Counted from the stretch's first letter, positions 1 through 9,756 are shown. The stretch: DNA of 64,000 bases from Lachnospira eligens (GCF_009680455.1 NZ_WKRD01000006.1:167709-231708), one strand, 5' to 3'. Translations and numbers: made by a program. Notes: generated from the letters alone by a model not told the origin.

Positions 1-1
1 T

Positions 2-751
2 GGGAAAGAAGCACTTAAAAGTGTAGAAGGCGAGTTTGATTTTAAAAATGTCAGGTTTGCCTATAATAATACAGATAAACCAGTACTTCATGAGCTTAAT
101 CTTCATGTCGATAAAGGACAGACGATTGCACTTGTGGGAGAATCAGGAGCTGGTAAATCAACAATTCTTAACCTTGTTATAGGCTTTAATTTCGCTACAG
201 ACGGAGTTGTTACAATTGATGGACATGATATGAGAGATATTGATCTTAGAACTTATAGAAAGCATCTGGCAGTTGTACCGCAGACATCAATATTATTCTC
301 AGGAACTATAAGAGATAATATAACATATGGAATAGATGATTTCGATGAAGAAGCCCTTAATAAAGTTGTGGACGCAGCTAATTTAAGAGATCTTATAGAT
401 TCACTTCCGGATGGATTAGATACAGTTGTGGGAGAGCATGGTGGAAAGCTTTCAGGAGGACAGAGGCAGCGTGTATCGATTGCAAGAGCACTTATGAGAA
501 ATCCTGAAGTAATAGTTCTTGATGAGGCAACATCAGCATTAGACAGTATATCTGAGAAGCTTATTCAGGAGGCACTTAATAATCTTACTAAAGACAGGAC
601 AACATTTATAGTTGCACATAGATTATCGACTATAAAGGGTGCAGACAGAATAGCGGTAATAGCAGATGGTCACTGCGTTGAATATGGAACATATGATGAG
701 CTTATGGAACTTAAAGGCGAATTCTATCAGATGAAATCAATACAGAGCTAA
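2..751 (+). CDS. ABC exporter, ATP-binding C-terminal part (partial at window start)
   Basis: The reading frame is open from the first bases, so the start and the membrane domain lie outside the window. About 249 residues remain and form a complete nucleotide-binding domain: Walker A (GESGAGKST, codons near 140-166), Q-loop (VVPQTSILF), signature LSGGQRQRVS, Walker B (VIVLDEAT) and the switch histidine (VAHRLST). The order and spacing match half-size exporters of the MsbA/LmrA type, which pump lipids, drugs or peptides out of the cell. The substrate cannot be read from this part. A strong hairpin terminator follows the stop by about 10 bp, so this is the last gene of its transcript. Confidence 0.9.
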   Translation, partial: GKEALKSVEGEFDFKNVRFAYNNTDKPVLHELNLHVDKGQTIALVGESGAGKSTILNLVIGFNFATDGVVTIDGHDMRDIDLRTYRKHLAVVPQTSILFSGTIRDNITYGIDDFDEEALNKVVDAANLRDLIDSLPDGLDTVVGEHGGKLSGGQRQRVSIARALMRNPEVIVLDEATSALDSISEKLIQEALNNLTKDRTTFIVAHRLSTIKGADRIAVIADGHCVEYGTYDELMELKGEFYQMKSIQS

Positions 752-760
752 AAAATAAAA

Positions 761-790
761 GGAGGCGGGAATATAACCCGTCTCCTTATT
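761..790. terminator. Bidirectional intrinsic terminator
   Basis: GGAGGCGGG (761-769) pairs with CCCGTCTCC (778-786) around a 8-nt AT loop. An A-rich run precedes it and a T-rich run follows, so it can stop transcripts from the ABC gene on the left and from the XRE/typA transcript on the right. Confidence 0.85.
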
Positions 791-810
791 TATATGCCTG
801 TCGGTTTTAA

Positions 811-1134
811 TTACTTATTCTCAGCAAACCAGATTCTGAGTGTAGAGATAAGCTTTTCCTTAGAATCAACATCTAACTTCTGTACAATCTGCATGATTTC
901 ATTGTCAAGAGCTGTATTCTGGTATGACTTGTCAACGCTTCCTGCAAGATAATCAAGAGAAACTCCTGTAAGCTCTGCATAATATGAAAGCATTCTTAAT
1001 GTCATAAGGTTACGGCCATTCTCAACGTTACTTATGTAACCAGGTGTAACCTCTAATGCCTTAGCAACGTCTTCCTGTGTAAGACCGTGTGCAATTCTTA
1101 ACTTCTTAACTTTAGCTCCTAAATCGCTATCCAT
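811..1134 (-). CDS. XRE-family helix-turn-helix regulator, 107 aa
   Basis: Residues about 6-62 form a Cro/C1-type helix-turn-helix (GLTQEDVAKALEVTPGYISN, then ENG and a hydrophobic helix). A C-terminal segment of about 40 residues has no recognisable domain. The start codon lies 22 bp downstream of the typA stop and is preceded by an AGGAGGT site, so it is probably co-transcribed with typA. The DNA target and effector are unknown. The pairing of a small XRE protein with TypA could reflect shared growth-stress regulation, but that is inference. Confidence 0.85.
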   Translation of the reverse strand: MDSDLGAKVKKLRIAHGLTQEDVAKALEVTPGYISNVENGRNLMTLRMLSYYAELTGVSLDYLAGSVDKSYQNTALDNEIMQIVQKLDVDSKEKLISTLRIWFAENK

Positions 1135-1156
1135 AATTCAAACCTCCTAAAAATAA

Positions 1157-2986
1157 TTACTTTTTGTTTGCTCTGTAACGAGCTGTGTGATCAAGAATCT
1201 TCTTACGGATTCTAAGACTCTTTGGTGTTACTTCAAGTAATTCGTCTGTGTCAATATAATCCAGTGCCTGCTCCAAGCTAAGAATTTTAGGTGGAACAAG
1301 ACGGAGAGCCTCATCAGCACTTGAAGAACGAGTGTTGGTAAGATGCTTTGTCTTGCATACATTAACCTCAATATCCTCAGTACGAGGATTTTCGCCAACG
1401 ATCATTCCGGCATATACCTTCTCACCAGGTCCGATGAAGAGAGTACCTCTTTCCTGCGCATTGAAAAGACCATAAGTGATAGCATCACCGCTTTCGTAAG
1501 CAATAAGAGAACCATTCTTTCTGTAAGAAATGTCTCCTTTGTATTCTTCATATCCTTCAAAAGAAGAATTGATAATACCGTTACCCTTAGTATCAGTAAG
1601 GAATTCACCTCTGTATCCGATAAGACCTCTTGAAGGAATAGAGAACTGAAGTCTTGTGTATCCACCGTTAATTGGTGACATACCAAGGAGTTCGCCCTTT
1701 CTCTGGCTTAACTTCTGGATAACAGATCCTGTGCAGTCATCTGGAACATCGATATAAGCAAGTTCCATAGGCTCAAGCTTCTTACCTCTCTCATCTGTGT
1801 GGTAGAGTACCTCGGCTTTACTTACTGCAAATTCATAACCTTCTCTTCTCATATTCTCAATAAGAACTGAAAGATGAAGCTCACCACGTCCTGAAACCTT
1901 AAATGAGTTCTCAACACCAGGTGTTTCCTCAACTCTTAAACTAACATCTGTATTAAGTTCCTTGAAAAGTCTGTCTCTTAAATGTCTTGAAGTAACGAAT
2001 TTACCTTCTTTACCTGCAAGAGGACTGTCATTAACCATGAAGTCCATAGAAAGAGTAGGTTCTGAAATCTTCTGGAAAGGAATGGCAACAGGGTTGTTAA
2101 GTGAACAGATTGTATCACCGATATGAATATCAGCAATACCTGATACAGCAACAATTTCACCGATTCCTGCTTCGTTAACTTCTACCTTATTAAGTCCGTT
2201 AAATGTATAAAGCTTAGTAATTCTTACACGCTTCTTAACGCTTGGATCATGGTGGTTAACAATCATAACCTCCTGATTAACCTTAAGGCTTCCATTATCA
2301 ATCTTACCTACGCCAATTCTACCAACGAATTCGTTGTAGTCAATAGTAGAGATAAGCATCTGTGTATCTGCATCAGGGTCACCCTCTGGTGCAGGAATGT
2401 TATTGACGATACAGTCAAAGAGTGGCTGCATGTCTTTCTTTTCATCATTAAGGTCAGCCATAGCATAGCCTGACTTAGCTGAAGCAAAGATGAATGGACA
2501 GTCAAGCTGATCTTCATTAGCATCAAGGTCAATGAAAAGCTCTAAGATCTCGTCAATAACTTCCTCAGGTCTTGCTTCTGGACGGTCTATCTTGTTAATA
2601 CATACTATAACAGAAAGATTCATGTCAAGAGCTTTCTGTAAAACAAACTTTGTCTGAGGCATAACACCTTCGAATGCGTCAACAACAAGAATAACGCCGT
2701 TAACCATCTTAAGTACTCGCTCAACCTCGCCACCGAAATCAGCATGGCCAGGAGTATCAATAATGTTAATCTTAGTATCCTTATATGTGATAGCTGTATT
2801 CTTAGAAAGAATAGTGATTCCTCTTTCTCTTTCGATATCATTGGAATCCATAACTCGTTCAGCGACTTCCTGATTGGCTCTGAAAGTTCCGCTCTGCTTT
2901 AACAGCTCATCAACAAGGGTTGTCTTACCATGATCAACGTGGGCAATAATTGCAATATTACGAATATCTTCACGCTTTGTTTTCAT
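1157..2986 (-). CDS. typA: Ribosome-associated translational GTPase TypA/BipA
   Basis: At 609 residues it has the normal family length. The GTPase motifs are complete: G1 AHVDHGKTT near residue 15, G2 region with RGITI, G3 DTPGHADF, G4 NKID. The C-terminal half carries the elongation-factor-like domains and the TypA-specific end ([18 protein letters not shown], then a Lys/Arg-rich tail). TypA binds the 70S ribosome near the factor site and helps 50S assembly and growth under stress or cold. The gene leads a two-gene transcript with the XRE regulator. The 241 bp upstream are AT-rich and shared with the divergent SSB-like gene. Confidence 0.97.
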   Translation of the reverse strand: MKTKREDIRNIAIIAHVDHGKTTLVDELLKQSGTFRANQEVAERVMDSNDIERERGITILSKNTAITYKDTKINIIDTPGHADFGGEVERVLKMVNGVILVVDAFEGVMPQTKFVLQKALDMNLSVIVCINKIDRPEARPEEVIDEILELFIDLDANEDQLDCPFIFASAKSGYAMADLNDEKKDMQPLFDCIVNNIPAPEGDPDADTQMLISTIDYNEFVGRIGVGKIDNGSLKVNQEVMIVNHHDPSVKKRVRITKLYTFNGLNKVEVNEAGIGEIVAVSGIADIHIGDTICSLNNPVAIPFQKISEPTLSMDFMVNDSPLAGKEGKFVTSRHLRDRLFKELNTDVSLRVEETPGVENSFKVSGRGELHLSVLIENMRREGYEFAVSKAEVLYHTDERGKKLEPMELAYIDVPDDCTGSVIQKLSQRKGELLGMSPINGGYTRLQFSIPSRGLIGYRGEFLTDTKGNGIINSSFEGYEEYKGDISYRKNGSLIAYESGDAITYGLFNAQERGTLFIGPGEKVYAGMIVGENPRTEDIEVNVCKTKHLTNTRSSSADEALRLVPPKILSLEQALDYIDTDELLEVTPKSLRIRKKILDHTARYRANKK

Positions 2987-3227
2987 TAATAATGTCCTTC
3001 CTGAATTAAACTTAAAATATCTTCTATGATTAGCAACTTTTATATTCTATCACAATATTCTTAAAAAACAATACTAAATATATAAAAATTTTTTCATTTT
3101 TTGAACACAGATTATTCAAAAAGTTTTTGTAATATTTGCGAAAACGACAACATATACATATTAGAGAAAACAAAGCACATGCCACAACACATTAATAATA
3201 AGGTGGCAAAGAAGGGAGAAATACAGA

Positions 3228-3872
3228 ATGCTTGATAAAGTAATTGAAAACAACAGAGTGTGTATCATAGGAGAGATTGTCTCAGAGTTCACTTTCAGCC
3301 ATGAGGTCTTTGGAGAGGGCTTCTATATTGCTAACGTATCAGTGAACAGATTAAGTGATATGGTGGATGTCATACCACTTATGATATCTGAGAGGCTTAT
3401 TGATGTTACTAAGGATTATAGAGGAATGAAGATTGAGGTTGCAGGACAGTTCCGTTCATATAACAGACATGAAGGAACTAAGAATAAGCTTGTTCTCTCA
3501 ATATTTGTAAGAGAATTAAGATTCTTAGAAGATGACGAGATGCCTGAAGAGCAGTCTAAGTCCAACCAGATATTCCTTGATGGATATGTATGCAAGCCTC
3601 CTATTTATAGAAAAACTCCATTAGGAAGAGAAATTGCAGATATATTAGTGGCTGTAAACAGACCATACGGTAAGTCGGATTACATACCATGTATAGCATG
3701 GGGAAGAAATGCAAGATTTGCAGGAGGTCTTGAAGTGGGTGCACATCTTCAGGTCAGCGGACGTGTACAGAGCAGAGAGTACACTAAGAAAATAGGAGAA
3801 GAAGAGGTTGAGAGAAGAGTTGCTTATGAGGTATCAGTAAGTAAGATTGACCTTGTTGAAGATGAGGAATAA
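3228..3872 (+). CDS. SSB-like protein with two OB-fold modules
   Basis: The 214-residue protein appears to contain two single-stranded-DNA-binding OB folds in tandem. The first (about 1-100) holds NNRVCIIGEIVSEFTFSHE and later GMKIEVAGQFRSY. The second (about 108-210) holds NQIFLDGYVCKPPIYRKTPLG, ADILVAVNRP, YIPCIAWGRNA and LQVSGRVQSREY, which match the PriB/SSB fold pattern closely. Ordinary bacterial SSB has one OB fold and an acidic DDDIPF-type tip. Here that tip is missing and the protein ends in VEDEE. It is likely an accessory SSB, perhaps acting as a dimer of double folds. The start has an AAGAAGGGAGA site. It is monocistronic. Confidence 0.75.
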   Translation: MLDKVIENNRVCIIGEIVSEFTFSHEVFGEGFYIANVSVNRLSDMVDVIPLMISERLIDVTKDYRGMKIEVAGQFRSYNRHEGTKNKLVLSIFVRELRFLEDDEMPEEQSKSNQIFLDGYVCKPPIYRKTPLGREIADILVAVNRPYGKSDYIPCIAWGRNARFAGGLEVGAHLQVSGRVQSREYTKKIGEEEVERRVAYEVSVSKIDLVEDEE

Positions 3873-3911
3873 TTAAGACAACATTTATGTTCTTTAGTTT
3901 AAGGATATATA

Positions 3912-3940
3912 TTGACATAACATTATCAGAGTGATATAGT
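3912..3940 (+). promoter_or_regulatory. Sigma-A promoter of the lysine riboswitch-dapAB transcript
   Basis: TTGACA (3912-3917), 17-bp spacer, TATAGT (3935-3940). The transcript would begin near 3947, just before the riboswitch. Confidence 0.85.
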
Positions 3941-3960
3941 CACATTAACTGTAAGGGTTT

Positions 3961-4200
3961 CCCCTGCAGCAGGTAGAGGTCGCACGATTCAAGAGTAATT
4001 ATCCTGATGTCCCGGAAGACATATGAAGGATAGTAAAAGGGGAAAGTGCCGAAGAGGATTGTTTCCGGAGCAGTCTTACTGGGCGTAGGATTAATAGTTT
4101 TACGACTGTCATCGAATAGATGGAGAGCTACTTAAAGGACTATTACTATGATTTCTTTAAGAGCCAGTCTGTTTGAGCAGATTGGCTCTTCTATGTTGTT
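3961..4200 (+). ncRNA. Lysine riboswitch (L box) controlling dapA-dapB
   Basis: The hallmark conserved blocks occur in the right order: AGAGGTCGCACG near 3974, AAGAGTAAT, GAAGGATAGT, AAAGTGCCGAAGAGG near 4044, ACTGGGCG near 4080, GACTGTCATCGAATAG and TGGAGAGCTAC near 4120. The closing helix pairs GTAG before the first block with CTAC after the last. The aptamer is followed by a terminator hairpin, so lysine binding should stop transcription before dapA. Family knowledge: L boxes control lysine synthesis and uptake genes in Firmicutes; the gene context here fits exactly. Confidence 0.95.
4159..4200 (+). terminator. Riboswitch expression-platform terminator
   Basis: AAGAGCCA-TCTG (4159-4170) pairs with CAGATTGGCTCTT (4178-4190), followed by a T-rich run. 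It sits between the lysine aptamer and dapA and is the presumed switching element. A second small hairpin (GCTAC/GTAGC, about 4202-4219) follows. Confidence 0.8.
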
Positions 4201-4282
4201 GAGCTACTCACATGGGTAGCGATGAGAATAGACAGGAATCATGTACATAATAATAGCTGTTAACAGCGGAAAGAAGGATGGT

Positions 4283-5167
4283 ATGTCAGTATTTACCGGA
4301 GCCGGTGTAGCGATTATTACACCAATGAAAGCTAATGGAGAAGTTAATTACGATAAGCTTGGAGAATTCCTTGATTACCAGATTAATAACTCAACAGATG
4401 CAATTATTATCTGTGGAACAACAGGAGAGGCATCAACACTTACACATGAGGAGCATGTAGAAACAATCAGATTTGCTGCTGATTATGTGAAGAAAAGAGT
4501 TCCTGTTATTGCAGGAACAGGTTCTAACTGCACAGAAACAGCTGTATGGCTTTCACAGGAAGCACAGAAGGCAGGAGTTGATGGATGTCTCGTAGTTACA
4601 CCATATTATAATAAAGCAACACAGAAGGGTCTTATCCAGCACTATACAGCAGTTGCGAAGTCAGTAGACCTTCCTATTATCATGTATAATGTTCCAGGAA
4701 GAACAGGCTGCAATATCCAGCCAGAGACAGCAGCCAAGCTTGCTAAGGATGTTGACAATATCGTTGCTATTAAAGCTGCAACAGGTAATCTTGCACAGGA
4801 GAGCAAGACAATGGCATTAGCTGAGGGAAGACTTGATATGTACTCAGGTGAAGACGGACTTATTGTTCCTCTTATGTCAATTGGAGCAAAGGGTGTAATT
4901 TCAGTATTATCTAATGTTGCTCCTAAGCAGACACATGATATCTGCGCTACATTTGCAGCTGGAGATGTTGCTAAGGCTGCACAGTTACAGTTTAAGGCAT
5001 TAGAGCTTGTAGATGCATTATTCTGTGAGGTTAATCCAATTCCTGTTAAGCATGCACTTAACCTTATGGGATGGGATATGGGACCTCTCAGAAGCCCATT
5101 ATGTGAGATGGAAGAGGCTAACCTTGAGAGATTAAAGAAAGCAATGGTTAACTACGGAATACTTTAA
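4283..5167 (+). CDS. dapA: 4-hydroxy-tetrahydrodipicolinate synthase
   Basis: Condenses pyruvate with aspartate semialdehyde, the first committed step to diaminopimelate and lysine. The TIM-barrel protein has the pyruvate Schiff-base lysine (VAIKAATGNL), the Tyr and Arg of the active site (IIMYNVPGRTG) and the GTTGEAS loop. A longer frame opens at 4241, but the start at 4283 is preferred: it begins MSVFTGAGVAIITPM as in homologues, has AGAAGG 6 bp upstream, and gives 294 residues, the usual size. It is followed 17 bp later by dapB and is controlled by the upstream L box. Confidence 0.96.
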   Translation: MSVFTGAGVAIITPMKANGEVNYDKLGEFLDYQINNSTDAIIICGTTGEASTLTHEEHVETIRFAADYVKKRVPVIAGTGSNCTETAVWLSQEAQKAGVDGCLVVTPYYNKATQKGLIQHYTAVAKSVDLPIIMYNVPGRTGCNIQPETAAKLAKDVDNIVAIKAATGNLAQESKTMALAEGRLDMYSGEDGLIVPLMSIGAKGVISVLSNVAPKQTHDICATFAAGDVAKAAQLQFKALELVDALFCEVNPIPVKHALNLMGWDMGPLRSPLCEMEEANLERLKKAMVNYGIL

Positions 5168-5184
5168 TTGACAGGAGAATGAAC

Positions 5185-5949
5185 ATGACAAGAATAATTA
5201 TGCATGGCTGTAACGGCCATATGGGACAGGTCATTACGGGAATAGTTGCTAACGATGCTAATGCACAGATAGTAGCAGGAATTGACCTTCGTGATGACGG
5301 ACATAACTTATATCCGGTATTTGCTTCATTAGAAGAATGTAATGTTGAAGCAGATGTTATTATTGATTTCGCATCAGCTAAGGCAGAGGATACACTTGTT
5401 GACTATATTAAGAAAACTAAGATTCCTGCTGTAATATGTACAACAGGATTAAGCGATGAGCAGATTGCATCAATCAATGAAGCATCAAAGAGTGTTGCAA
5501 TATTACGTTCAGCTAATATGTCACTTGGAATCAATACATTATTCAAGCTTTTACAGGATGCTGCCAAAGTGTTTGCGTCAGCAGGCTTTGATATTGAGAT
5601 AGTTGAAAAGCACCACAACCAGAAGCTTGATGCGCCAAGTGGAACAGCTCTTGCACTTGCAGATTCAATGAAGGAAGTGCTTGAGGATGATTATTTCTAC
5701 AGATATGACAGAAGCCAGTTAAGACAGAAGCGTGATCCTAAGGAAATCGGAATCAGTGCTGTAAGAGGCGGAACTATCGTTGGAGAGCACGAAGTAATCT
5801 TCGCTGGAGAAGACGAGGTTATAGAGTTCAAGCATACCGCACATTCTAAGGCTGTATTTGCAAAGGGGGCAGTTGAGGCTGCCAAGTTCCTTGCAGGAAA
5901 GCCGGCTGGAATGTACGATATGAGAGATGTTATTGCAGCCAAGAACTAG
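5185..5949 (+). CDS. dapB: 4-hydroxy-tetrahydrodipicolinate reductase
   Basis: Second enzyme of the diaminopimelate branch; uses NAD(P)H. The Rossmann loop GCNGHMGQ is at the N-terminus, and the catalytic/substrate segment EKHHNQKLDAPSGTAL lies near residue 150. Two start codons are possible. ATG 5179 is only 1 nt from the AGGAG at 5173-5177, whereas ATG 5185 is 7 nt away, so 5185 (254 residues, MTRIIMHGCNG) is chosen. It forms an operon with dapA under the lysine riboswitch. Its stop overlaps the stop of the convergent acetyltransferase. Confidence 0.95.
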   Translation: MTRIIMHGCNGHMGQVITGIVANDANAQIVAGIDLRDDGHNLYPVFASLEECNVEADVIIDFASAKAEDTLVDYIKKTKIPAVICTTGLSDEQIASINEASKSVAILRSANMSLGINTLFKLLQDAAKVFASAGFDIEIVEKHHNQKLDAPSGTALALADSMKEVLEDDYFYRYDRSQLRQKRDPKEIGISAVRGGTIVGEHEVIFAGEDEVIEFKHTAHSKAVFAKGAVEAAKFLAGKPAGMYDMRDVIAAKN

Positions 5950-6710
5950 TTTTCAGGGCAGTTAATATAATGATATTCAATGCGGCTTGCTTCGGTGAAG
6001 CCGCATTTTTTATATAATGCCACAGCTGCCTTGTTCCTGCTTGTTACATTAAGTACGAGTGGAAGTGAAGCAATGTTAAAGTAGTCTTTAAGAAAATGCT
6101 TCATAAGGCATGTACCAATGCCTTTCCCACGAAGCTTCTCATCAACGAATACGCCGTATACATTTACAAATGTGTTCTGTGTATCAAGATAAAGAAGAGC
6201 CACAGGTTCTTCATATTCCGGCAGATACATAAGATAATCATCACCCTCAAGATAATATTCGGCATTGTCAGGCTCTGCAGCCTGTATTGATTCTAAGTTA
6301 AAATGTGCTTTATCAAGCTGGTACAGATATTCGTAGAAACATATATCACCACATAAAGAGCTGTTAAGCAGTTCTCCACTTATAGGCGCAATAAGCTCTA
6401 AATTGCCAGCAGAGCTGCTTTTAAGCTTTCTGTAACAGATGGATAGCATATTACGAAAATGTCCTCTATGGCGAAAATCAGGTGCTACAAGACCTGAAAC
6501 TTCAACATATCCGCATTCATCATTGATAAGCAGTCCAACAAAGCCATACATTACAGGTGAATCTGTGCTGTCATCAACAAGCGCACACTGGATAAAGCTG
6601 TCGTTATGGGAATCGCAGTAATAAGGCTCGTAGCCGTCACATTTGTTAATAAGTTCTTCAAGAGCATTCATTAAAATGTTGTCCAGATAGTCAATCTCAA
6701 TATATTTCAT
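5946..6710 (-). CDS. GNAT acetyltransferase with two GNAT-like halves
   Basis: The 254-residue protein has a C-terminal GNAT core with the acetyl-CoA loop (EKLRGKGIGTCLMKHFL) and a following ALYKKCGF motif, typical of Rim-like N-acetyltransferases. The N-terminal half (about 60-105) carries a second, weaker acetyl-CoA motif (VAPDFRHRGHFRNML), so the protein looks like a degenerate tandem GNAT. The substrate is unknown. It converges on dapB with overlapping stop codons and no visible terminator between them. Confidence 0.8.
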   Translation of the reverse strand: MKYIEIDYLDNILMNALEELINKCDGYEPYYCDSHNDSFIQCALVDDSTDSPVMYGFVGLLINDECGYVEVSGLVAPDFRHRGHFRNMLSICYRKLKSSSAGNLELIAPISGELLNSSLCGDICFYEYLYQLDKAHFNLESIQAAEPDNAEYYLEGDDYLMYLPEYEEPVALLYLDTQNTFVNVYGVFVDEKLRGKGIGTCLMKHFLKDYFNIASLPLVLNVTSRNKAAVALYKKCGFTEASRIEYHYINCPEN

Positions 6711-6862
6711 AGTTGTTCTCCAATAAAAGTTTATAAAAATATTACTTTGAAATAAGAAACATTTGTTTACAAAAGTGTCAAAATGCCTTACTATATAAAA
6801 GTATATACATCAGTATAACAAAATAATTGATTTACCAGCAATAGGTTATTGGGAGGATTTAC

Positions 6863-7738
6863 ATGGGTAAAGTTGCCATACTTACAGACAGTAACAGTGG
6901 AATTACACAGGCTCAGTCTAAGGAGCTTGGAGTTAAAGTTATACCAATGCCGTTCTTTATAGATGGAGAACAGTATTTTGAAGATATTAATCTTACACAG
7001 GAAGAGTTTTACGAGAAGTTAAAGCAGGATGCTGATATATCTACTTCACAGCCTTCTATTGGTGAGATGCAGGACGCATTTGATGAGCTTCTTAAGGAAT
7101 ATGATGAACTTGTATATATTCCTATGTCAAGCGGGCTCAGCGGAACATGCCAGACAGCTACTATGGTTGCTGATGATTATGATGGAAAGGTTCAGGTTGT
7201 CAATAACCAGAGAATTTCTGTAACCATGAGACAGTCTGTTCTTGATGCGAAGGAGCTTGCACAGAGGGGTAAGTCTGCGGCAGAGATTAAGGAGATTCTT
7301 GAGAAGCATAAGATGGAATCAAGCATATATATTACACTTGATACTCTTAAGTACTTAAAGAAGGGCGGAAGAATAACTCCTGCGGCAGCTGCTATTGGAA
7401 CTATGTTAAAGCTTAATCCTGTGCTTCAGATTCAGGGTGAGAAGTTAGATGCATTTGCCAAGGCAAGAGGTAAGGCTTCAGCGAAGAAGATTATGCTTAA
7501 GGCAATGCAGGATGATTTAGATACAAGATTTGCAGAGTTTGCAAAGGATGGAAAGATGCATATGGAGGTTGCTTATTCAGGTAATCCTGAGGAGGCAGAG
7601 GAATGGGCTGCGTTAGTTAAAGAGACTTTCCCACAGTTTGATTTCCACATGGATCCGCTTTCACTTTCAGTTGCCTGCCACATAGGACATGGCGCACTTG
7701 CGATAGCGACATCTGCTTATCTGCCAGAACTTGATTAA
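6863..7738 (+). CDS. DegV-family fatty-acid-binding protein
   Basis: 291 residues, normal for the family. The N-terminus has the DegV signature AILTDSNSGIT, followed by a TSQPSIGEM motif and PMSSGLSGTCQTA, which line the fatty-acid pocket. The C-terminal domain has the HIGHGALAIA segment. DegV/FakB proteins bind fatty acids and in many Firmicutes present them to the kinase FakA for membrane lipid incorporation. No fakA lies nearby. The start has GGGAGGA 8 bp upstream, and a terminator follows. Confidence 0.92.
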   Translation: MGKVAILTDSNSGITQAQSKELGVKVIPMPFFIDGEQYFEDINLTQEEFYEKLKQDADISTSQPSIGEMQDAFDELLKEYDELVYIPMSSGLSGTCQTATMVADDYDGKVQVVNNQRISVTMRQSVLDAKELAQRGKSAAEIKEILEKHKMESSIYITLDTLKYLKKGGRITPAAAAIGTMLKLNPVLQIQGEKLDAFAKARGKASAKKIMLKAMQDDLDTRFAEFAKDGKMHMEVAYSGNPEEAEEWAALVKETFPQFDFHMDPLSLSVACHIGHGALAIATSAYLPELD

Positions 7739-7748
7739 TACGAATGAT

Positions 7749-7786
7749 AAGCCTGTGACAGCGCATGAGTTGTTGCAGGCTTTTGT
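7749..7786 (+). terminator. Intrinsic terminator after degV-like gene
   Basis: AAGCCTG (7749-7755) pairs with CAGGCTT (7776-7782), with an inner CA/TG extension, followed by TTTGTTT. Confidence 0.75.
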
Positions 7787-7833
7787 TTATAAATGCGGAT
7801 ATTACCGCAGGTTAATATGAATGGAGGATTGTT

Positions 7834-9606
7834 ATGCCAGCAAGAAGTGAGATTGATGATAAGTTTAAATGGGCTGTGAGTGATTTATACAGCTCTGATG
7901 AAGCATGGGAAAAGGATTATAACAGTATACTTGAACTGACTGACCAGCCAAGTGAGCTTAAAGGCAGGATGGGCGAGTCTGCCGGCATGCTTTACAAGGC
8001 ACTTAAGGAGTATGAACAGGTAGAATACATTACTGAAAGAGTGTATGTGTATGCATTTATGAAATATTATGAGGATACAGGCAATTCAAAGTATCAGGAA
8101 ATATCTGGGAAAGCCCAGATGGCTGCGATGAAGGTGTCAGAGAAGTATGCATTTTTAGAGCCTGAGCTTATATCAATAGATGCGGATGTGCTTGATAAAT
8201 ATATCAGCGAGGATGAAAGACTTGGAATGTATAAACATTTTATAGATGACTGCCTCGCAGGGAAAGAGCATACGCTTTCTGAGAAGGAGGAAGCACTGCT
8301 TGCAAAGGCATCACAGATGTCAACTGTGCCTGATGAGGTGTTCTCTAAGTTTAACAATGCTGATGTTAAGTTTGGCAAGGTGAAAAGAGAGAACGGACAG
8401 GAAGATGAGCTGACTAACGGCAATTTTGCCACATTTATGGAAAGTCATGACAGAACAGTAAGAAAGGCGGCATTTGAGGCGTTGTATAAGCAGTATGGGG
8501 CATATATCAACACGATTGCGGCAGCGTTTTATGGCAATGTCAAGCAGGCAATGTTCTATGCAGACGCAAGGGGCTACAAGTCAACACTGAACATGTATCT
8601 TGACGGCTCATTTATTCCAGAAAATGTATATAAGAATCTTATAAAGACTGTTAATGATAATCTTGACAAAATGTACCGCTATGTTGATATAAGAAAGAAG
8701 GCGCTTGGTGTTGACGAGCTGCATTTTTATGATATCTATGCACCGATGGTAGAGGATATTGACTGGAAGATAAGCTATGATGAGGCTAAGGACATTGTTG
8801 TGAAGGCACTTGCACCAATGGGTGAGGAGTATGTTTCACACATTAAAGAAGGCTTCAATAATGGCTGGGTAGATGTGTATGAGAATACCGGAAAGCGTTC
8901 GGGAGCATTTTCATGGGGCGCTTATGGCACACACCCATATGTATTTCTTAATTACTCAGATACACTCAATGATGTTTTTACGGTTATTCATGAGATGGGG
9001 CATGCAATGCACACTTATTATTCCAATGCGAACCAGCCTTATATTTATGCAGGATATAAGATATTTGTTGCGGAGGTTGCGTCAACCTGTAATGAAGCGA
9101 TTCTTATGCAGTATATGTTAAAGAATACTGATGATGAGAAGAAGAAAAGATATCTGCTCAATCATTTCTTTGAGCAGTTTAAGGGAACTCTTTACAGACA
9201 GACTATGTTTGCAGAGTTTGAGATGGAAGCACATGCAAAGGCTGAACAGGGTGAGGTGTTATCAGCAGAGAGTCTTTGTGCGATGTACAAGAAGCTGAAT
9301 GAGAAGTATTTCGGCCCGGATATGGTTATTGATGATGAGATAGCACTTGAGTGGGCAAGGATACCACATTTTTATACACCGTTCTATGTATACCAGTATG
9401 CAACAGGCTATTCCGCTGCAATTGCAATATCAACCAAGATACTTGCAGGCGATGAGCAGGTTATAGAAGGTTACGGAAAGTTCTTGTCAGGCGGCTCTTC
9501 AATGCACCCTATTGAGCTTCTTAAGCTGTGCGGAATAGATATGACAAGACCGGATGTTGTGCAGGAAGCACTGGATGTGTTTGGGGAATTACTAAAACAG
9601 TGGTAA
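7834..9606 (+). CDS. pepF: Oligoendopeptidase F (M3 zinc peptidase)
   Basis: A cytosolic metallopeptidase that cleaves short peptides. The zinc motif HEMGHAMHT is near residue 387, and the third ligand region (EVASTCNEA) follows about 25 residues later, as in the M3B family. The N-terminal helical lid domain and overall length (590 aa) are normal. ATG 7834 has GGAGGATT 7 nt upstream. The gene stands alone between two terminators. Confidence 0.95.
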   Translation: MPARSEIDDKFKWAVSDLYSSDEAWEKDYNSILELTDQPSELKGRMGESAGMLYKALKEYEQVEYITERVYVYAFMKYYEDTGNSKYQEISGKAQMAAMKVSEKYAFLEPELISIDADVLDKYISEDERLGMYKHFIDDCLAGKEHTLSEKEEALLAKASQMSTVPDEVFSKFNNADVKFGKVKRENGQEDELTNGNFATFMESHDRTVRKAAFEALYKQYGAYINTIAAAFYGNVKQAMFYADARGYKSTLNMYLDGSFIPENVYKNLIKTVNDNLDKMYRYVDIRKKALGVDELHFYDIYAPMVEDIDWKISYDEAKDIVVKALAPMGEEYVSHIKEGFNNGWVDVYENTGKRSGAFSWGAYGTHPYVFLNYSDTLNDVFTVIHEMGHAMHTYYSNANQPYIYAGYKIFVAEVASTCNEAILMQYMLKNTDDEKKKRYLLNHFFEQFKGTLYRQTMFAEFEMEAHAKAEQGEVLSAESLCAMYKKLNEKYFGPDMVIDDEIALEWARIPHFYTPFYVYQYATGYSAAIAISTKILAGDEQVIEGYGKFLSGGSSMHPIELLKLCGIDMTRPDVVQEALDVFGELLKQW

Positions 9607-9634
9607 TGCTTAATGTGTTGTGAATATAAATATG

Positions 9635-9669
9635 ATTCTGGGAGATAATGCGTCTTCCAGAATTTTTTT
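9635..9669 (+). terminator. Intrinsic terminator after pepF
   Basis: ATTCTGGGAGA (9635-9645) pairs with TCTTCCAGAAT (9653-9663), followed by six T. Confidence 0.9.
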
Positions 9670-9679
9670 ATGGGATAAA

Positions 9680-9707
9680 TGTAACCGTTGCCGGAATAAT
9701 CCGTCTT
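9680..9707 (+). promoter_or_regulatory. Probable ECF-type promoter (autoregulation of the sigma gene)
   Basis: TGTAAC (9680-9685) and CGTCTT (9702-9707) are separated by 16 bp. This fits the general ECF pattern with an AAC-containing -35 and a CGT-containing -10, unlike the sigma-A promoters elsewhere here. It lies 50 bp before the ECF sigma gene. Confidence 0.6.
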
Positions 9708-9756
9708 TAATTATGAAAGGGTTAACGCTTTTAAAAAACAGGGAGTACAGACAGTA

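Noticed and set aside
4241..4282. ATG 4241 as the dapA start
   Set aside because: It adds 14 residues not expected in the family and lies close to the riboswitch terminator.
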